From: Bacillota bacterium
GTDB taxonomy: Bacteria; Bacillota; Clostridia; UBA1381
NCBI GenBank assembly: GCA_021203665.1
Contig: JAJQAT010000035.1
Location: forward strand, 1 to 22,558
Reading direction: 5' to 3'
DNA: 22,558 bases
Under the pieces are notes generated by a model. It saw only the letters and a program-made list of their open reading frames with translations. It searched no databases and was not told the origin of the DNA. A program made the position numbers and the translations under genes. Every line of letters starts with the position of its first letter. Position 1 is the first letter of the stretch. Positions 1-7,579 of this stretch are shown here, in pieces.

Positions 1-9
1 ATGGATTAC

Positions 10-813
10 TTAGGCGACTGTGTTCGACGCGCACTCTATGACAAGGTCTATATCCTTTGTCGTGACCATAAGCGGAGCCATTTCGCGCGGTATTTCCACC
101 CTGGATATTGTGGACGCGTCTATTACGGTGGGTACGCCTATCGCTATTACCTTTACTCCTGTGCTTTCCTCGTTAAGTCCGGCGCGGTTATTGCCCACGC
201 CCGCTCCCGGCTGTATGCCGGTGTCGGAAATTTGTATTGTGCTGCTCACGCGCCGTATATCCGCCGCGGCGAGAGCGTCCACCGCTATTATAAGGCGCGG
301 CTTTACCTTTTCCGTAACTGCCTTTATTATGTCAGCCGTTTCTATTCCCGTCGTACCCAAAACACCCGGCGCGATAGCGCATACGCCGCTTATATTGTCC
401 CCGAAAATACCGCTCATGCTCTGCTTTATGTGATGCGTTACAAGCAGCTTTGACACAACGCTCGCGCCGAGCGCGTCCGGCGTTATTTCGCGGTTGCCCA
501 GTCCCACCACAAGCGTGAGAGAGTCCGCGCTTATATCGGACATTTTACGGATTTCCTCGGCTATGATTTCACATACGCTTTCGTATATTTCAAGGCTGTA
601 TTTCAAATTCGGCGCGTCTATTGTGACATATTTGCCGACAGCCTTTCCGAGCCGCTTACTTCCGTTTTCGTTTGTTATTTCAACGCGCGTAACGGTTATG
701 CCGTCCGTTTCCTCTACCTCGGATACAACTCCGTCGATTTCCGCCGCGCTTTTCGCCTGCTTTTTGCTTAATTCGTGCGCCTCGACCGCGAGGTCGGTTC
801 TTATATTCTGCAT
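10..813 (-). CDS. gpr: GPR germination protease (spore protease)
   Basis: Germination endopeptidase of the spore core, which degrades small acid-soluble spore proteins when spores germinate. Family hallmarks are visible in order: RTDLAVEAHEL at the N-terminus, GLGNREITPDALG with its conserved Asp, LLVTHHI, IIAVDALAAADIRR, TIQISDTGIQPGAGVGN and IGVPTVIDAST. The start is ATG at 811-813 with AAGGAG at 822-827, 8 bases upstream. Odd point: it ends after 267 residues at ..IECASNTVA, whereas the clostridial and Bacillus proteins I know exceed 300 and continue with a conserved stretch resembling IADGINLALHP. This is either a lineage-specific short form or a truncated or frameshifted copy. The stop is a clean TAA at 10-12. 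It is separated from the upstream operon by a terminator, so it is probably transcribed alone in the forespore. The family call is firm; activity of the short form is uncertain. Confidence 0.93.
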   Translation of the reverse strand: MQNIRTDLAVEAHELSKKQAKSAAEIDGVVSEVEETDGITVTRVEITNENGSKRLGKAVGKYVTIDAPNLKYSLEIYESVCEIIAEEIRKMSDISADSLTLVVGLGNREITPDALGASVVSKLLVTHHIKQSMSGIFGDNISGVCAIAPGVLGTTGIETADIIKAVTEKVKPRLIIAVDALAAADIRRVSSTIQISDTGIQPGAGVGNNRAGLNEESTGVKVIAIGVPTVIDASTISRVEIPREMAPLMVTTKDIDLVIECASNTVA

Positions 814-834
814 AATTAAATCTCCTTTTTTGCT

Positions 835-864
835 TAGCTTTTGAAAAATTTAGATTAATTATGC
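835..864 (-). promoter_or_regulatory. Possible sigma-G-like promoter of gpr
   Basis: Reading the minus strand, GCATA (860-864) is followed after 18 bases by AAAGCTA (835-841), a weak match to the forespore sigma-G pattern (GNATR, then CATNNTA). It lies just downstream of the operon terminator and 22 bases above the gpr start. The placement and the known forespore regulation of gpr are the main support. The -10 match is poor. Confidence 0.25.
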
Positions 865-902
865 AAAAAGAACCGCAAAATCCGCCTTGGCGAATTTCGC
901 AG
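865..902 (-). terminator. Intrinsic terminator of the trmH-dprA-topA-trmFO-lipoprotein operon
   Basis: In minus-strand RNA, 889-902 pairs with 873-886 over 14 bases around a 2-base loop, and a U-rich tail (TTCTTTTT) follows at 865-872. Three of the pairs are G-U wobbles in the minus-strand RNA. The same positions would be A-C mismatches in plus-strand RNA, so the structure is built for minus-strand transcription. It begins 17 bases after the lipoprotein stop. Confidence 0.85.
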
Positions 903-919
903 TCCTTTAAATACGGGTT

Positions 920-1279
920 TTAATTGAACGCCGCTTCTATATCGGCTATGAGTGTGTCCTTATCCGTGCATGAGGGCTCAAATCTTGAAATGTCATTATT
1001 GGTGTCAGTCATAATGAGCATGGGGGTATTGCCCGAAACAAGCGAGAAACTTTCAAGCGCTTCCGGGTTCTCATCGACATTTACAAGGGTAAAATTAACC
1101 TTATCACCGTATTCATCCTCTAACTCTTCAATCAAAGGCTCCACGACTTCGATATCCGCATTTGTATAGAAATACATAAATGTGGGAGTTACTTTTGACG
1201 TGTCCGAGCCGCAGCCCGCAAGCAGTCCCACTCCGATAACCATTGCCGCCGCGGTTGCCAATAAAGATTTCTTTTTCAT
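920..1279 (-). CDS. Small lipoprotein with a thioredoxin-like domain lacking CXXC
   Basis: A 119-residue predicted lipoprotein. It has a signal sequence (MKKK plus a hydrophobic stretch) and lipobox LLAGC, with lipidated Cys23, so it should sit on the outer face of the membrane. The mature part reads like a thioredoxin fold: a central strand FMYFYTN, a helix VVEPLIEELEDEYG, the strand VNFTLVNVDENPEA and a cis-proline-type loop NTPMLIM. Where thioredoxins have W-C-x-x-C it reads YTNADIEV, and only one Cys remains in the mature chain (near residue 106) besides the lipid anchor. A dithiol oxidoreductase role is therefore unlikely; a binding or scaffold role is a guess. The start overlaps the trmFO stop by 4 bases (ATGA), with an AGGTGAGG ribosome site inside trmFO, so translation is coupled. 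It is the last gene of the operon. Fold assignment is by eye. Confidence 0.75.
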   Translation of the reverse strand: MKKKSLLATAAAMVIGVGLLAGCGSDTSKVTPTFMYFYTNADIEVVEPLIEELEDEYGDKVNFTLVNVDENPEALESFSLVSGNTPMLIMTDTNNDISRFEPSCTDKDTLIADIEAAFN

Positions 1280-2589
1280 AATAAAACCTCACCTTTCACT
1301 TGTTTATTAATTATATCTAAAGCGCGAACGGCTATCTTATTATAGCGTTCCGCTTTATTTCTTATCCTTTCGCCGAGTCCCTCTATTATGCCGAAATTGG
1401 CATTCATCGGCTGGAGCTTTGTGTTTGCCGCGTTTGAAATATACAGCGGCAGAGCGCCTATGCACGTGCGCGCGTCAGGCTCGAACATATCATTGCCCGT
1501 CAGCATTTTCGCCATATTATAGCCTGCCAATATTCCGCTTGACGCGGACTCGACATATCCCTCAACGCCGGTTATCTGTCCCGCGAAAAATATTTTTGGG
1601 TACTTTTTCATACGGTAATACCTGTCGAGCGTCGCAGGCGAATTTATATATGTGTTTCGGTGCATTACTCCGTAGCGCGCGAATTCGGCGTTTTCCAGTC
1701 CCGGAATCATTGAAAAAACTCTTTTTTGCTCGCCCCATTTCAAATTCGTCTGAAATCCGACAAGATTATAAAGCGTTCCCTCTTTATTGTCGCGGCGCAG
1801 CTGCACAACGGCATAGGAATCGTCCCTGCCGGTTTTGGGATTCACAAGTCCGACAGGCTTTAAGGGTCCGAAAACAAGCGTCCTTTCCCCTCTTTTCGCC
1901 ATTACCTCAACGGGCATACAGCCCTCGAAAACCGTTTGATTTTCAAAGCTTTTGAGCGGCGCGGTTTCCGCGCCTACAAGCGCGTTGTAAAAGGCGGTGT
2001 ATTCCCCGCGCGTCATGGGACAATTTATATAATCCGCGGTACCCCTGTCATAGCGCGCCGCCTTGAATGTTTTGCTTTTGTCTATGCTTTCCTCCGTTAC
2101 GATAGGCGCCGCCGCGTCATAAAAATACAGCGAATCCGTACCCGTTAGACCTTTTATGTTCTCCGCAAGCGCGTCCGATGTGAGCGGACCCGTGGCGATT
2201 ATGGTATATTCGTCCGGATTTATTTCAGTCACCTCGCCGCTTACAACCGTTATAAGCGGATTGGATTTTATCTTATCGGTTATATATCCCGAAAAAATGT
2301 CGCGGTCTACCGCCAACGCGCCGCCCGCCGGCACGCGGCTTATATCCGCCGCCTCCATCATGACGGAGCCGAACAGGCGCATTTCCTCCTTTAAAAGTCC
2401 GCAGGCGTTTTCTATCCTGTCCGCCTTTAGGGAATTGGAGCAGACAAGCTCGGCAAAGCTTTCGCTGTGATGTGCGGGTGAATATTTTACGGGTTTCATT
2501 TCATATAGCTCCACGGCTATACCGCGCCGCGCAAGCTGCAATGCCGCCTCGCAGCCGGCAAGTCCCGCTCCGATAACCTTTACTTTCAC
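1276..2589 (-). CDS. trmFO: TrmFO, folate-dependent tRNA (uracil-54-C5) methyltransferase
   Basis: Methylates U54 in the T-loop of tRNA to ribothymidine, using methylene-tetrahydrofolate as carbon donor and FAD as reductant; cytoplasmic. The 437 residues match the family length. Visible features: N-terminal FAD-binding VIGAGLAGCEAA, then HHSESFAELVCSNSLKAD with Cys50, FEGCMPVEVMAKRG with Cys224, GPLKPVGL, YNLVGFQTNLKWGEQKRVF and GQITGVEGYVESASSG. Cys50 and Cys224 correspond to the two functional cysteines of the Bacillus subtilis enzyme (Cys53 and Cys226, from memory). The start is GTG at 2587-2589, overlapping the topA stop (GTGA) with AGGAAGAGG upstream, so translation is coupled to topA. 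The dprA-topA-trmFO order is conserved in Firmicutes; in Bacillus it is followed by xerC-hslVU-codY, whereas here a lipoprotein gene follows. Confidence 0.97.
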   Translation of the reverse strand: MKVKVIGAGLAGCEAALQLARRGIAVELYEMKPVKYSPAHHSESFAELVCSNSLKADRIENACGLLKEEMRLFGSVMMEAADISRVPAGGALAVDRDIFSGYITDKIKSNPLITVVSGEVTEINPDEYTIIATGPLTSDALAENIKGLTGTDSLYFYDAAAPIVTEESIDKSKTFKAARYDRGTADYINCPMTRGEYTAFYNALVGAETAPLKSFENQTVFEGCMPVEVMAKRGERTLVFGPLKPVGLVNPKTGRDDSYAVVQLRRDNKEGTLYNLVGFQTNLKWGEQKRVFSMIPGLENAEFARYGVMHRNTYINSPATLDRYYRMKKYPKIFFAGQITGVEGYVESASSGILAGYNMAKMLTGNDMFEPDARTCIGALPLYISNAANTKLQPMNANFGIIEGLGERIRNKAERYNKIAVRALDIINKQVKGEVLL

Positions 2590-4676
2590 TGTTCCTCTTC
2601 CTTTAGCTTTCTTTCATATTTGCAATTCTCGTTATTGCAGAAGATTTTTCCTCTCTTGCCCTGCTTCTTTAATAGAAGTCCGCCGCAGAGCGGGCATACC
2701 TCGTCCTTTACGGGCATATCCCATACCATAAAGCCGCATTTGGGAGAATGCTCGCAGCCGTAATATACCTTGCCCTTTCTCGATTTCTTTACAAGAATTT
2801 CTCCGCCGCATTCGGGACACTTCGCGCCCGTTTCCTCGCGGATTGCCTTTGTGTTTTTACACTCGGGATAACCCGGGCAAGCAAGAAATTTGCCGAATTT
2901 GCTCAGCTTATACACCATTTTTCTGCCGCATTTCTCGCATATTACGTCCGATTCCTCGTCCTTGATTTTTATTTTCTCTATATTTTCCTGCGCCCTCTCA
3001 AGGCTTTCCTTAAACGGCGGGTAAAAATCGTTTAGAACCTTTTTCCAATCGGTTTCGCCCTCCTCGACGCTGTCAAGCTCCTCCTCCATACCCGCGGTAA
3101 ATTCCACGTCAACTATGTCGGAAAAGTTATTTTTCATTATATCGGTTGTCACAAAGCCGAGCTCCGTGGGAACAAGCTGCTTTTTGCTCCTTACCACATA
3201 CCCTCTCGACACGATTGTGGATATTGTCGGCGCGTATGTGGACGGTCTGCCTATGCCCTTTTCCTCAAGCTCCTTGATAAGCGTCGCGTCGCTGTATCTT
3301 GCGGGAGGCTGAGTGAAGTGCTGCTTTTCCTCTATTTGCTTCAGGTTGACCCTTTCGTTTTCCTCGATTTTCGGCAGCATTTTACTTTTCTTTTCCTTTT
3401 CATCGGCAGGCTCCTCGTATACCGTCGTATATCCCTTGAATCTTACGCTTGTGCCGCTCGCCTTAAAGGTGTGACCGTTCGCGTCAAGCGTGACCTGCAT
3501 AGTGTCGTATACCGCGCTCGACATCTGGCTCGCCGCGAAGCGCTCCCATATAAGCTTATACAGCCTGTATTGGTCGTTTGTGAGCTTATCCTTTATATTT
3601 ATCGGAACTATATTTATCGACGTCGGACGTATCGCCTCGTGCGCGTCCTGCGCGTTTTTCCTCGTCTTATACTGCTTGGGGTTTACGTATTCCTTTCCGT
3701 ATGTCTCCGTGAGATACTCAACCGCCTCTTTTTGAGCGTCATCCGCGATTCTCAAGGAATCGGTTCTCATGTACGTTATAAGACCTACCGTGCCTATTCT
3801 GCCGCCGAGGTTTACGCCCTCATACAGCGTTTGAGCAATCTGCATCGTCTTTGCCGCCTGGAAATTGTATTTTCTTGACGCGTCCTGCTGGAGCGTGCTC
3901 GTTGTAAACGGCGGCTGCGGGTTGCGCTTTTGCTGTCCGCGCTTTACCTTTTGAACAAGAAATTCCGCGTTCTTTACATCGTCGCTTACGGCTTTCGCCT
4001 CCCGCGCATTGTTAAGCGCCACTTCCTTGCCGTTTTCGCCGTAATATTTCGCCGTGAAATCCTTTTTTGATTTAGGCTCCGTAAGCAAAGCCTCTATAGA
4101 CCAATATTCGCGCGGCACGAAGTTTTCTATTTCCTCCTCGCGGTCGCATATGAGCTTTGTCGCCACGGACTGCACCCTGCCGGCGCTGAGACCTCTCTTT
4201 ACCTTCTCCCAAAGAATGGGGCTTATTGTGTAGCCGACGATTCTGTCAAGAACGCGCCTTGCCTGCTGCGCGTCCACAAGGTCCATATCTATCGGACGCG
4301 GCTGCTTTATCGCCGCCTTTACGGCTGTTTTGGTAATCTCGTTAAAGGTGACGCGGCAATTTGACTTAGGGTCTATTTTAAGCGCGTTGGCAAGATGCCA
4401 GCTTATAGCCTCTCCCTCGCGGTCGGGGTCGGTCGCGAGATAGACAATATCCGCCTTTTTAGCCTCTTTTTTGAGCTGCGCGAGCAGCTCGCCCTTGCCG
4501 CGTATCGTTATATATTTCGGCGTGAAGTTCTTTTCGAGATCCACGCCCATTTGGCTTTTGGGCAAATCGATTATATGTCCCATCGACGCCATTACCGTGT
4601 AGTCCTTGCCAAGATATTTTTTTATTGTCCCCGCCTTTGCGGGCGACTCAACTATCAACAGCTTTTTTGTTGCCAT
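2586..4676 (-). CDS. topA: DNA topoisomerase I (type IA)
   Basis: Relaxes negative supercoils by cutting one DNA strand through a tyrosine intermediate. The protein is 696 residues from the chosen start. Domains in order: N-terminal TOPRIM with KLLIVESPAKAGTIKKYLG and DPDREGEAISWHL; the gate core with RVLDRIVGYTISPILW, KRGLSAGRVQSVA and the active-site segment GLITYMRTDSLRI (Tyr near residue 301); KGIGRPSTYAPTI; and three C-terminal four-cysteine zinc ribbons (CEKCG, CPECGG and CPLCGG, each with a second Cys pair). The ATG at 4674-4676 is preferred because GGAGGA lies 4 bases upstream; an in-frame TTG 12 bases earlier overlaps that site. The gene begins 14 bases after dprA and overlaps trmFO by 4 bases. 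Length and domain order are normal for Firmicutes. Confidence 0.98.
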   Translation of the reverse strand: MATKKLLIVESPAKAGTIKKYLGKDYTVMASMGHIIDLPKSQMGVDLEKNFTPKYITIRGKGELLAQLKKEAKKADIVYLATDPDREGEAISWHLANALKIDPKSNCRVTFNEITKTAVKAAIKQPRPIDMDLVDAQQARRVLDRIVGYTISPILWEKVKRGLSAGRVQSVATKLICDREEEIENFVPREYWSIEALLTEPKSKKDFTAKYYGENGKEVALNNAREAKAVSDDVKNAEFLVQKVKRGQQKRNPQPPFTTSTLQQDASRKYNFQAAKTMQIAQTLYEGVNLGGRIGTVGLITYMRTDSLRIADDAQKEAVEYLTETYGKEYVNPKQYKTRKNAQDAHEAIRPTSINIVPINIKDKLTNDQYRLYKLIWERFAASQMSSAVYDTMQVTLDANGHTFKASGTSVRFKGYTTVYEEPADEKEKKSKMLPKIEENERVNLKQIEEKQHFTQPPARYSDATLIKELEEKGIGRPSTYAPTISTIVSRGYVVRSKKQLVPTELGFVTTDIMKNNFSDIVDVEFTAGMEEELDSVEEGETDWKKVLNDFYPPFKESLERAQENIEKIKIKDEESDVICEKCGRKMVYKLSKFGKFLACPGYPECKNTKAIREETGAKCPECGGEILVKKSRKGKVYYGCEHSPKCGFMVWDMPVKDEVCPLCGGLLLKKQGKRGKIFCNNENCKYERKLKEEEQ

Positions 4677-4690
4677 ATTTTCCTCCAAAT

Positions 4691-5818
4691 CTATATCTTA
4701 AGCTGATAAACGCCGCCCGGAAGTCTTTTTATAAGTCCGCTTACCTCAAGCTTTATCAGCCTTGTGTTTACCTCGCTTACGGGAATATTAAGTCCCGCGG
4801 ATATTTCGTCAATCTGCATATCTCTTTTTTTCAATAAATCTATTATCCCCTTTTCCTTTTCGCTCAGCTTGCCGTATTTGTCGTTATCCACCGTGACCGA
4901 CTTCGGCGCGGCTGACGCAATGGGCGCACGGCTTGTTTTCGGCGGTATTTTTACCGCGTAGGGGTATTCGCATATTATATCCTCCGCGCCGTTTACAAGC
5001 TTCGCGCCCTGCTGTATCAGCACGTTGGTACCCAAAAATTCCTTTTCGGTAATGTTCCTCGGCACCGCGAATATATCCCTGTTGTTTTCCAGCGCATATT
5101 TCGCCGTGATTAGCGAGCCGCTGCTCTCCGGCGCCTCGGTGACAAGCACGCCTCTTGAAAGTCCCGCTATTATTCTGTTTCTTAACGGGAAATTTGAGCG
5201 GTACGGCGGCGTCCCCGGCGGATATTCTGTGATTACGCATCCGTTTTCCGTAATAGCCTTGATAAGCTCCGTATTCTCGCTCGGATACACTATATCTATT
5301 CCGCTGCCTATAACGCCGACGGCTGTTCCGCCCACATCAACGGTCGCCCACGCTCCCGCGCTGTCTATGCCGCGCGCCATTCCGCTTACGGTAACGGCTC
5401 CGGCAAGAGCGAGGTCGCGGCATATCCTCTCGGTAACGGTGTTTCCGTACTCCGATGACATCCTTGTCCCCACAACTCCGATTGTGAGCAGTGTGTCAAG
5501 CTCCAATTTCTTACCCTTTATATATAATACATACGGCGGGTCGGGTATATTCCTTAACAGCTGCGGATAATTTTCATCGTCAAAGGTGATTATGCTTACA
5601 TTAAGCTTCTCGGTTTTTTCAAGCACGCTTTTCGCCTTGGATAAATCCTTGTCGTAAAGGCGGGATATTTCACGCTCGGAAATACCGTATATATTATTGT
5701 AGCTTTTTGAGAAATATATGTCCTCAATCGTTTCAAAGCGCTCGAAAAGCTTTGTTATTTTCGGCGCGAAAAAACCGCGCTTTGTCGTAAGCCACAGCCA
5801 ATATAATATATGCTCCAT
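4691..5818 (-). CDS. dprA: DprA/Smf DNA-processing protein
   Basis: Single-strand DNA-binding mediator that loads RecA on incoming DNA during natural transformation; also widespread in species not known to be competent. The 375 residues show an N-terminal helical region, then the Rossmann-like DprA core with IGVVGTRMSSEYG, VSGMARGIDSAGAWA, GVIGSGIDIVYPSEN, SNFPLRNRIIAGLSRGVLV and SGSLITAKYALENNRDIFAVP. The C-terminal winged-helix-like domain runs to VSGLIKRLPGGVYQLKI. The usual His of SGxARGIDxxAH is replaced here (GIDSAGAWA), a minor deviation. The start is ATG at 5816-5818, preceded by GGGGTGGTG; an upstream in-frame GTG (5834-5836) lies within that ribosome-site region. It sits between the RNA methyltransferase (52 bases) and topA (14 bases). 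A TTGACA at 5869-5874 may give it an internal promoter. Confidence 0.95.
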   Translation of the reverse strand: MEHILYWLWLTTKRGFFAPKITKLFERFETIEDIYFSKSYNNIYGISEREISRLYDKDLSKAKSVLEKTEKLNVSIITFDDENYPQLLRNIPDPPYVLYIKGKKLELDTLLTIGVVGTRMSSEYGNTVTERICRDLALAGAVTVSGMARGIDSAGAWATVDVGGTAVGVIGSGIDIVYPSENTELIKAITENGCVITEYPPGTPPYRSNFPLRNRIIAGLSRGVLVTEAPESSGSLITAKYALENNRDIFAVPRNITEKEFLGTNVLIQQGAKLVNGAEDIICEYPYAVKIPPKTSRAPIASAAPKSVTVDNDKYGKLSEKEKGIIDLLKKRDMQIDEISAGLNIPVSEVNTRLIKLEVSGLIKRLPGGVYQLKI

Positions 5819-5845
5819 AAATTCACCACCCCGCACACCTATGTT

Positions 5846-5874
5846 ACATTACTACAAAATCCGAAAAATGTCAA
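5846..5874 (-). promoter_or_regulatory. Possible internal promoter before dprA
   Basis: On the minus strand, TTGACA (5869-5874, a perfect -35 overlapping the stop of the methyltransferase gene) is followed after 17 bases by TAATGT (5846-5851), a poor -10. It could let dprA-topA-trmFO be expressed apart from the upstream gene. Confidence 0.3.
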
Positions 5875-6641
5875 GACCTTTGACGAACCAATTCATACAT
5901 TAAAATTGCCGCCGCCACTCCGACATTCAGCGATTCCGCCTTTCCCAGTATCGGTATCTTGACGCACTCGCACATTTCCTTTACCTCGTCCGATATTCCG
6001 TTCGCCTCATTTCCCACTATTATAACAGTGGGCTTTTTCATGTCGGCATCGCGGTAATCAACGGTATTTTCGCCCAGCGCGCCGCCTATAAGCCGAAATC
6101 CCGCGTTCCTGTATTCCCCGAGCCTTGCATACGTAACGTCGGTTATAATATCAATATTGAAAAAGGAACCCATACTTGAGCGCACCGTCTTTGGACTGTA
6201 TAAATCAACGCACCCCGGCGACAGAAGCACTCCGCCGAATCCCGCCGCATCCGCCGTGCGTATTATTGTGCCCATATTTCCCGGGTCGCTTACGCCGTCA
6301 CAATAAATGTACGGCTTTGAGAGGTCGGGTTTAAAGCCGCCGTTTTCCTCGATTTTAAGCGACGCGAGTATTCCCTGCGGCGTTTTTGTGTCGCACATAT
6401 TCAAAAATACATTGTCCGATACCTTGAAAAGCGGAATGTCCTCGGGGTACGCGAAGCTTTCGCTTTCAAAAAAAGCGCGCGAAACATATATCGCCGTGAT
6501 CTCTCTTGACGAATTGAGCGCGTCGCTTACGGATTTTATACCCTCGACTGTGTATTCCCCGTATTTTTGCCTTGACTTTTTCTGCGAAAGAGATTTTACA
6601 TATTTACATTTATTGTTTGATGAAGAAGTTATTTCCACCAT
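5871..6641 (-). CDS. TrmH/SpoU-family RNA 2'-O-ribose methyltransferase
   Basis: A SAM-dependent SPOUT-superfamily methyltransferase, probably acting on 23S rRNA (RlmB-like) or tRNA; the exact target cannot be read from sequence. The 256 residues comprise an N-terminal substrate-binding part (SSSNNKCKYVKSLSQKKSR, then YTVEGIKSVSDAL) and a C-terminal trefoil-knot domain. The three SpoU motifs are present: motif 1 DPGNMGTIIRTADAAGFGG, motif 2 TVIIVGNEANGISDEV and motif 3 IPILGKAESLNVGVAAAILMYEL. The start is ATG at 6639-6641 with AAGGA 9 bases upstream. It is the first gene of the minus-strand operon, 32 bases below the inferred transcription start of a strong promoter. In many Firmicutes a paralogue lies next to pheST, so this placement with dprA is less usual. 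Confidence 0.93.
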   Translation of the reverse strand: MVEITSSSNNKCKYVKSLSQKKSRQKYGEYTVEGIKSVSDALNSSREITAIYVSRAFFESESFAYPEDIPLFKVSDNVFLNMCDTKTPQGILASLKIEENGGFKPDLSKPYIYCDGVSDPGNMGTIIRTADAAGFGGVLLSPGCVDLYSPKTVRSSMGSFFNIDIITDVTYARLGEYRNAGFRLIGGALGENTVDYRDADMKKPTVIIVGNEANGISDEVKEMCECVKIPILGKAESLNVGVAAAILMYELVRQRS

Positions 6642-6679
6642 ATCGCCGTTTCCTTACACCTATTTTTCATTTTTAGGCT

Positions 6680-6708
6680 ATTATATACCCAAAATCGGAA
6701 TTTAGCAA
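6680..6708 (-). promoter_or_regulatory. Main promoter of the methyltransferase-dprA-topA-trmFO operon
   Basis: On the minus strand, TTGCTA (6703-6708), a 17-base spacer and a perfect TATAAT (6680-6685) form a sigma-A-type promoter. Transcription would start near 6673, giving a leader of about 32 bases. Further upstream, TGGTATAAT (6746-6754 on the minus strand) is a perfect extended -10 and may be a second start point. Confidence 0.75.
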
Positions 6709-6720
6709 CATTATTTTTAA

Positions 6721-6750
6721 GTAACAAAAAAAATTCGTGCAACGTATTAT
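6721..6750 (+). promoter_or_regulatory. Probable promoter of the ZIP transporter gene
   Basis: GTAACA (6721-6726), an 18-base spacer and TATTAT (6745-6750, five of six matches to the -10) lie 30 bases above the GTG start. The -10 coincides with the minus-strand extended -10, so the two divergent promoters would compete. No clear metal-regulator operator is visible. Confidence 0.4.
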
Positions 6751-6765
6751 ACCATAAGAAGTTTT

Positions 6766-6777
6766 AAGGAGATGATT
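6766..6777 (+). promoter_or_regulatory. Ribosome site that decides the ZIP transporter start
   Basis: AAGGAGATGATT matches the full 16S rRNA complement (AAGGAGGTGATC) at 10 of 12 bases. The ATG at 6772-6774 is inside this element and cannot be its start; the GTG at 6781, 9 bases after AAGGAG, is properly spaced. Confidence 0.75.
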
Positions 6778-6780
6778 TTA

Positions 6781-7569
6781 GTGGATTCAAACGTAATATT
6801 CGCGCTTTCGCTTACAATTTTGGCGGGATTGGCAACCGGAGCGGGCAGTATGACGGCTCTGTTCGCAAAAACCGCCAACACAAAATTTTTGGCGGGCTCT
6901 CTCGGATTTTCCGCCGGAGTTATGATATACGTGTCTATGGTTGAAATTTTTCAGAAATCGCGCGCGTATCTTGCCGCCGCGTCGGGTGAAAAAATGGGAT
7001 ATTGCCTTGCCGTCGCCGCCTTTTTCGCGGGAATTGTGTTTATCGGGCTGATTGATTACTTTGTCCCGTCGTCGGAGGGCGACATAGGCAATTTAAATGA
7101 TAGGGATAACAAATCAGCGGCGCTTAAACGCCTCGGAGTGGTCAGCGCTCTCGCAATCGGTTTACATAATTTTCCGGAGGGTCTCGCCACGTTTACCTCC
7201 GCGCTGAAGGACCCGCAGCTGGGAGTGGCTATAGCGGTCGCGATTGCCATTCACAATGTCCCGGAGGGCATCGCCACAGCGGTGCCGATATACTATTCAA
7301 GCGGAAGCAGAAAAAAAGCGTTTATAATCTCGTTTTTTTCGGGGATTACGGAGCCTATAGGCGCGGTTATAGGCTATCTTATTCTGCGCCCGTTCTTTAA
7401 TGACGCGGTATTCGGTATTCTCTTCGGCTTTATCGCCGGTATTATGATATTCATATCGATAGAAGATCTGCTCCCCATGGCGCGCGAATACGAAAAAAGC
7501 AAGGTCACTATTATAGGCGTGATATTGGGCATGGCGGTAATTGCGCTGAGCCTTTTAATGTTTGCGTGA
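6781..7569 (+). CDS. ZIP-family divalent metal transporter (ZupT-like)
   Basis: Predicted inner-membrane importer of Zn2+ and possibly Fe2+, Mn2+ or Co2+. The 262 residues contain about eight hydrophobic segments. The hallmark paired metal-site motifs are present: GLHNFPEGLATF in the fourth segment and AIHNVPEGIATAVPIYY in the fifth, spaced as in Escherichia coli ZupT. GFSAGVMIYVSMVEIF in the second segment and FIAGIMIFISIEDLLP near the C-terminus are also typical. A short charged loop (SSEGDIGNLNDRDNKS) joins segments three and four. The start is GTG at 6781, chosen because the ribosome site overlaps the earlier ATG. It is monocistronic, divergent from the housekeeping operon, and convergent with the WG-repeat gene. 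Family assignment is firm; metal specificity is not readable. Confidence 0.94.
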   Translation: MDSNVIFALSLTILAGLATGAGSMTALFAKTANTKFLAGSLGFSAGVMIYVSMVEIFQKSRAYLAAASGEKMGYCLAVAAFFAGIVFIGLIDYFVPSSEGDIGNLNDRDNKSAALKRLGVVSALAIGLHNFPEGLATFTSALKDPQLGVAIAVAIAIHNVPEGIATAVPIYYSSGSRKKAFIISFFSGITEPIGAVIGYLILRPFFNDAVFGILFGFIAGIMIFISIEDLLPMAREYEKSKVTIIGVILGMAVIALSLLMFA

Positions 7570-7579
7570 CGTGAAACGG

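Noticed and set aside
1..453. Plus-strand open frame of 150 codons from position 1, and similar long frames opposite topA, trmFO, GH95 and the beta-helix gene
   Set aside because: Antisense shadows of confidently identified minus-strand genes, without ribosome sites or recognisable domains.
920..1279. Active thioredoxin or ResA-type oxidoreductase
   Set aside because: The CXXC motif is absent; the mature part has a single Cys apart from the lipid-anchored one.
4674..4688. TTG start for topA giving four extra residues
   Set aside because: The TTG overlaps the GGAGGA ribosome site that correctly positions the ATG at 4674-4676.
5816..5836. GTG start for dprA giving six extra residues
   Set aside because: The GTG lies in the purine-rich ribosome-site region of the better ATG at 5816-5818, which begins the normal MEHILYWLWL N-terminus.
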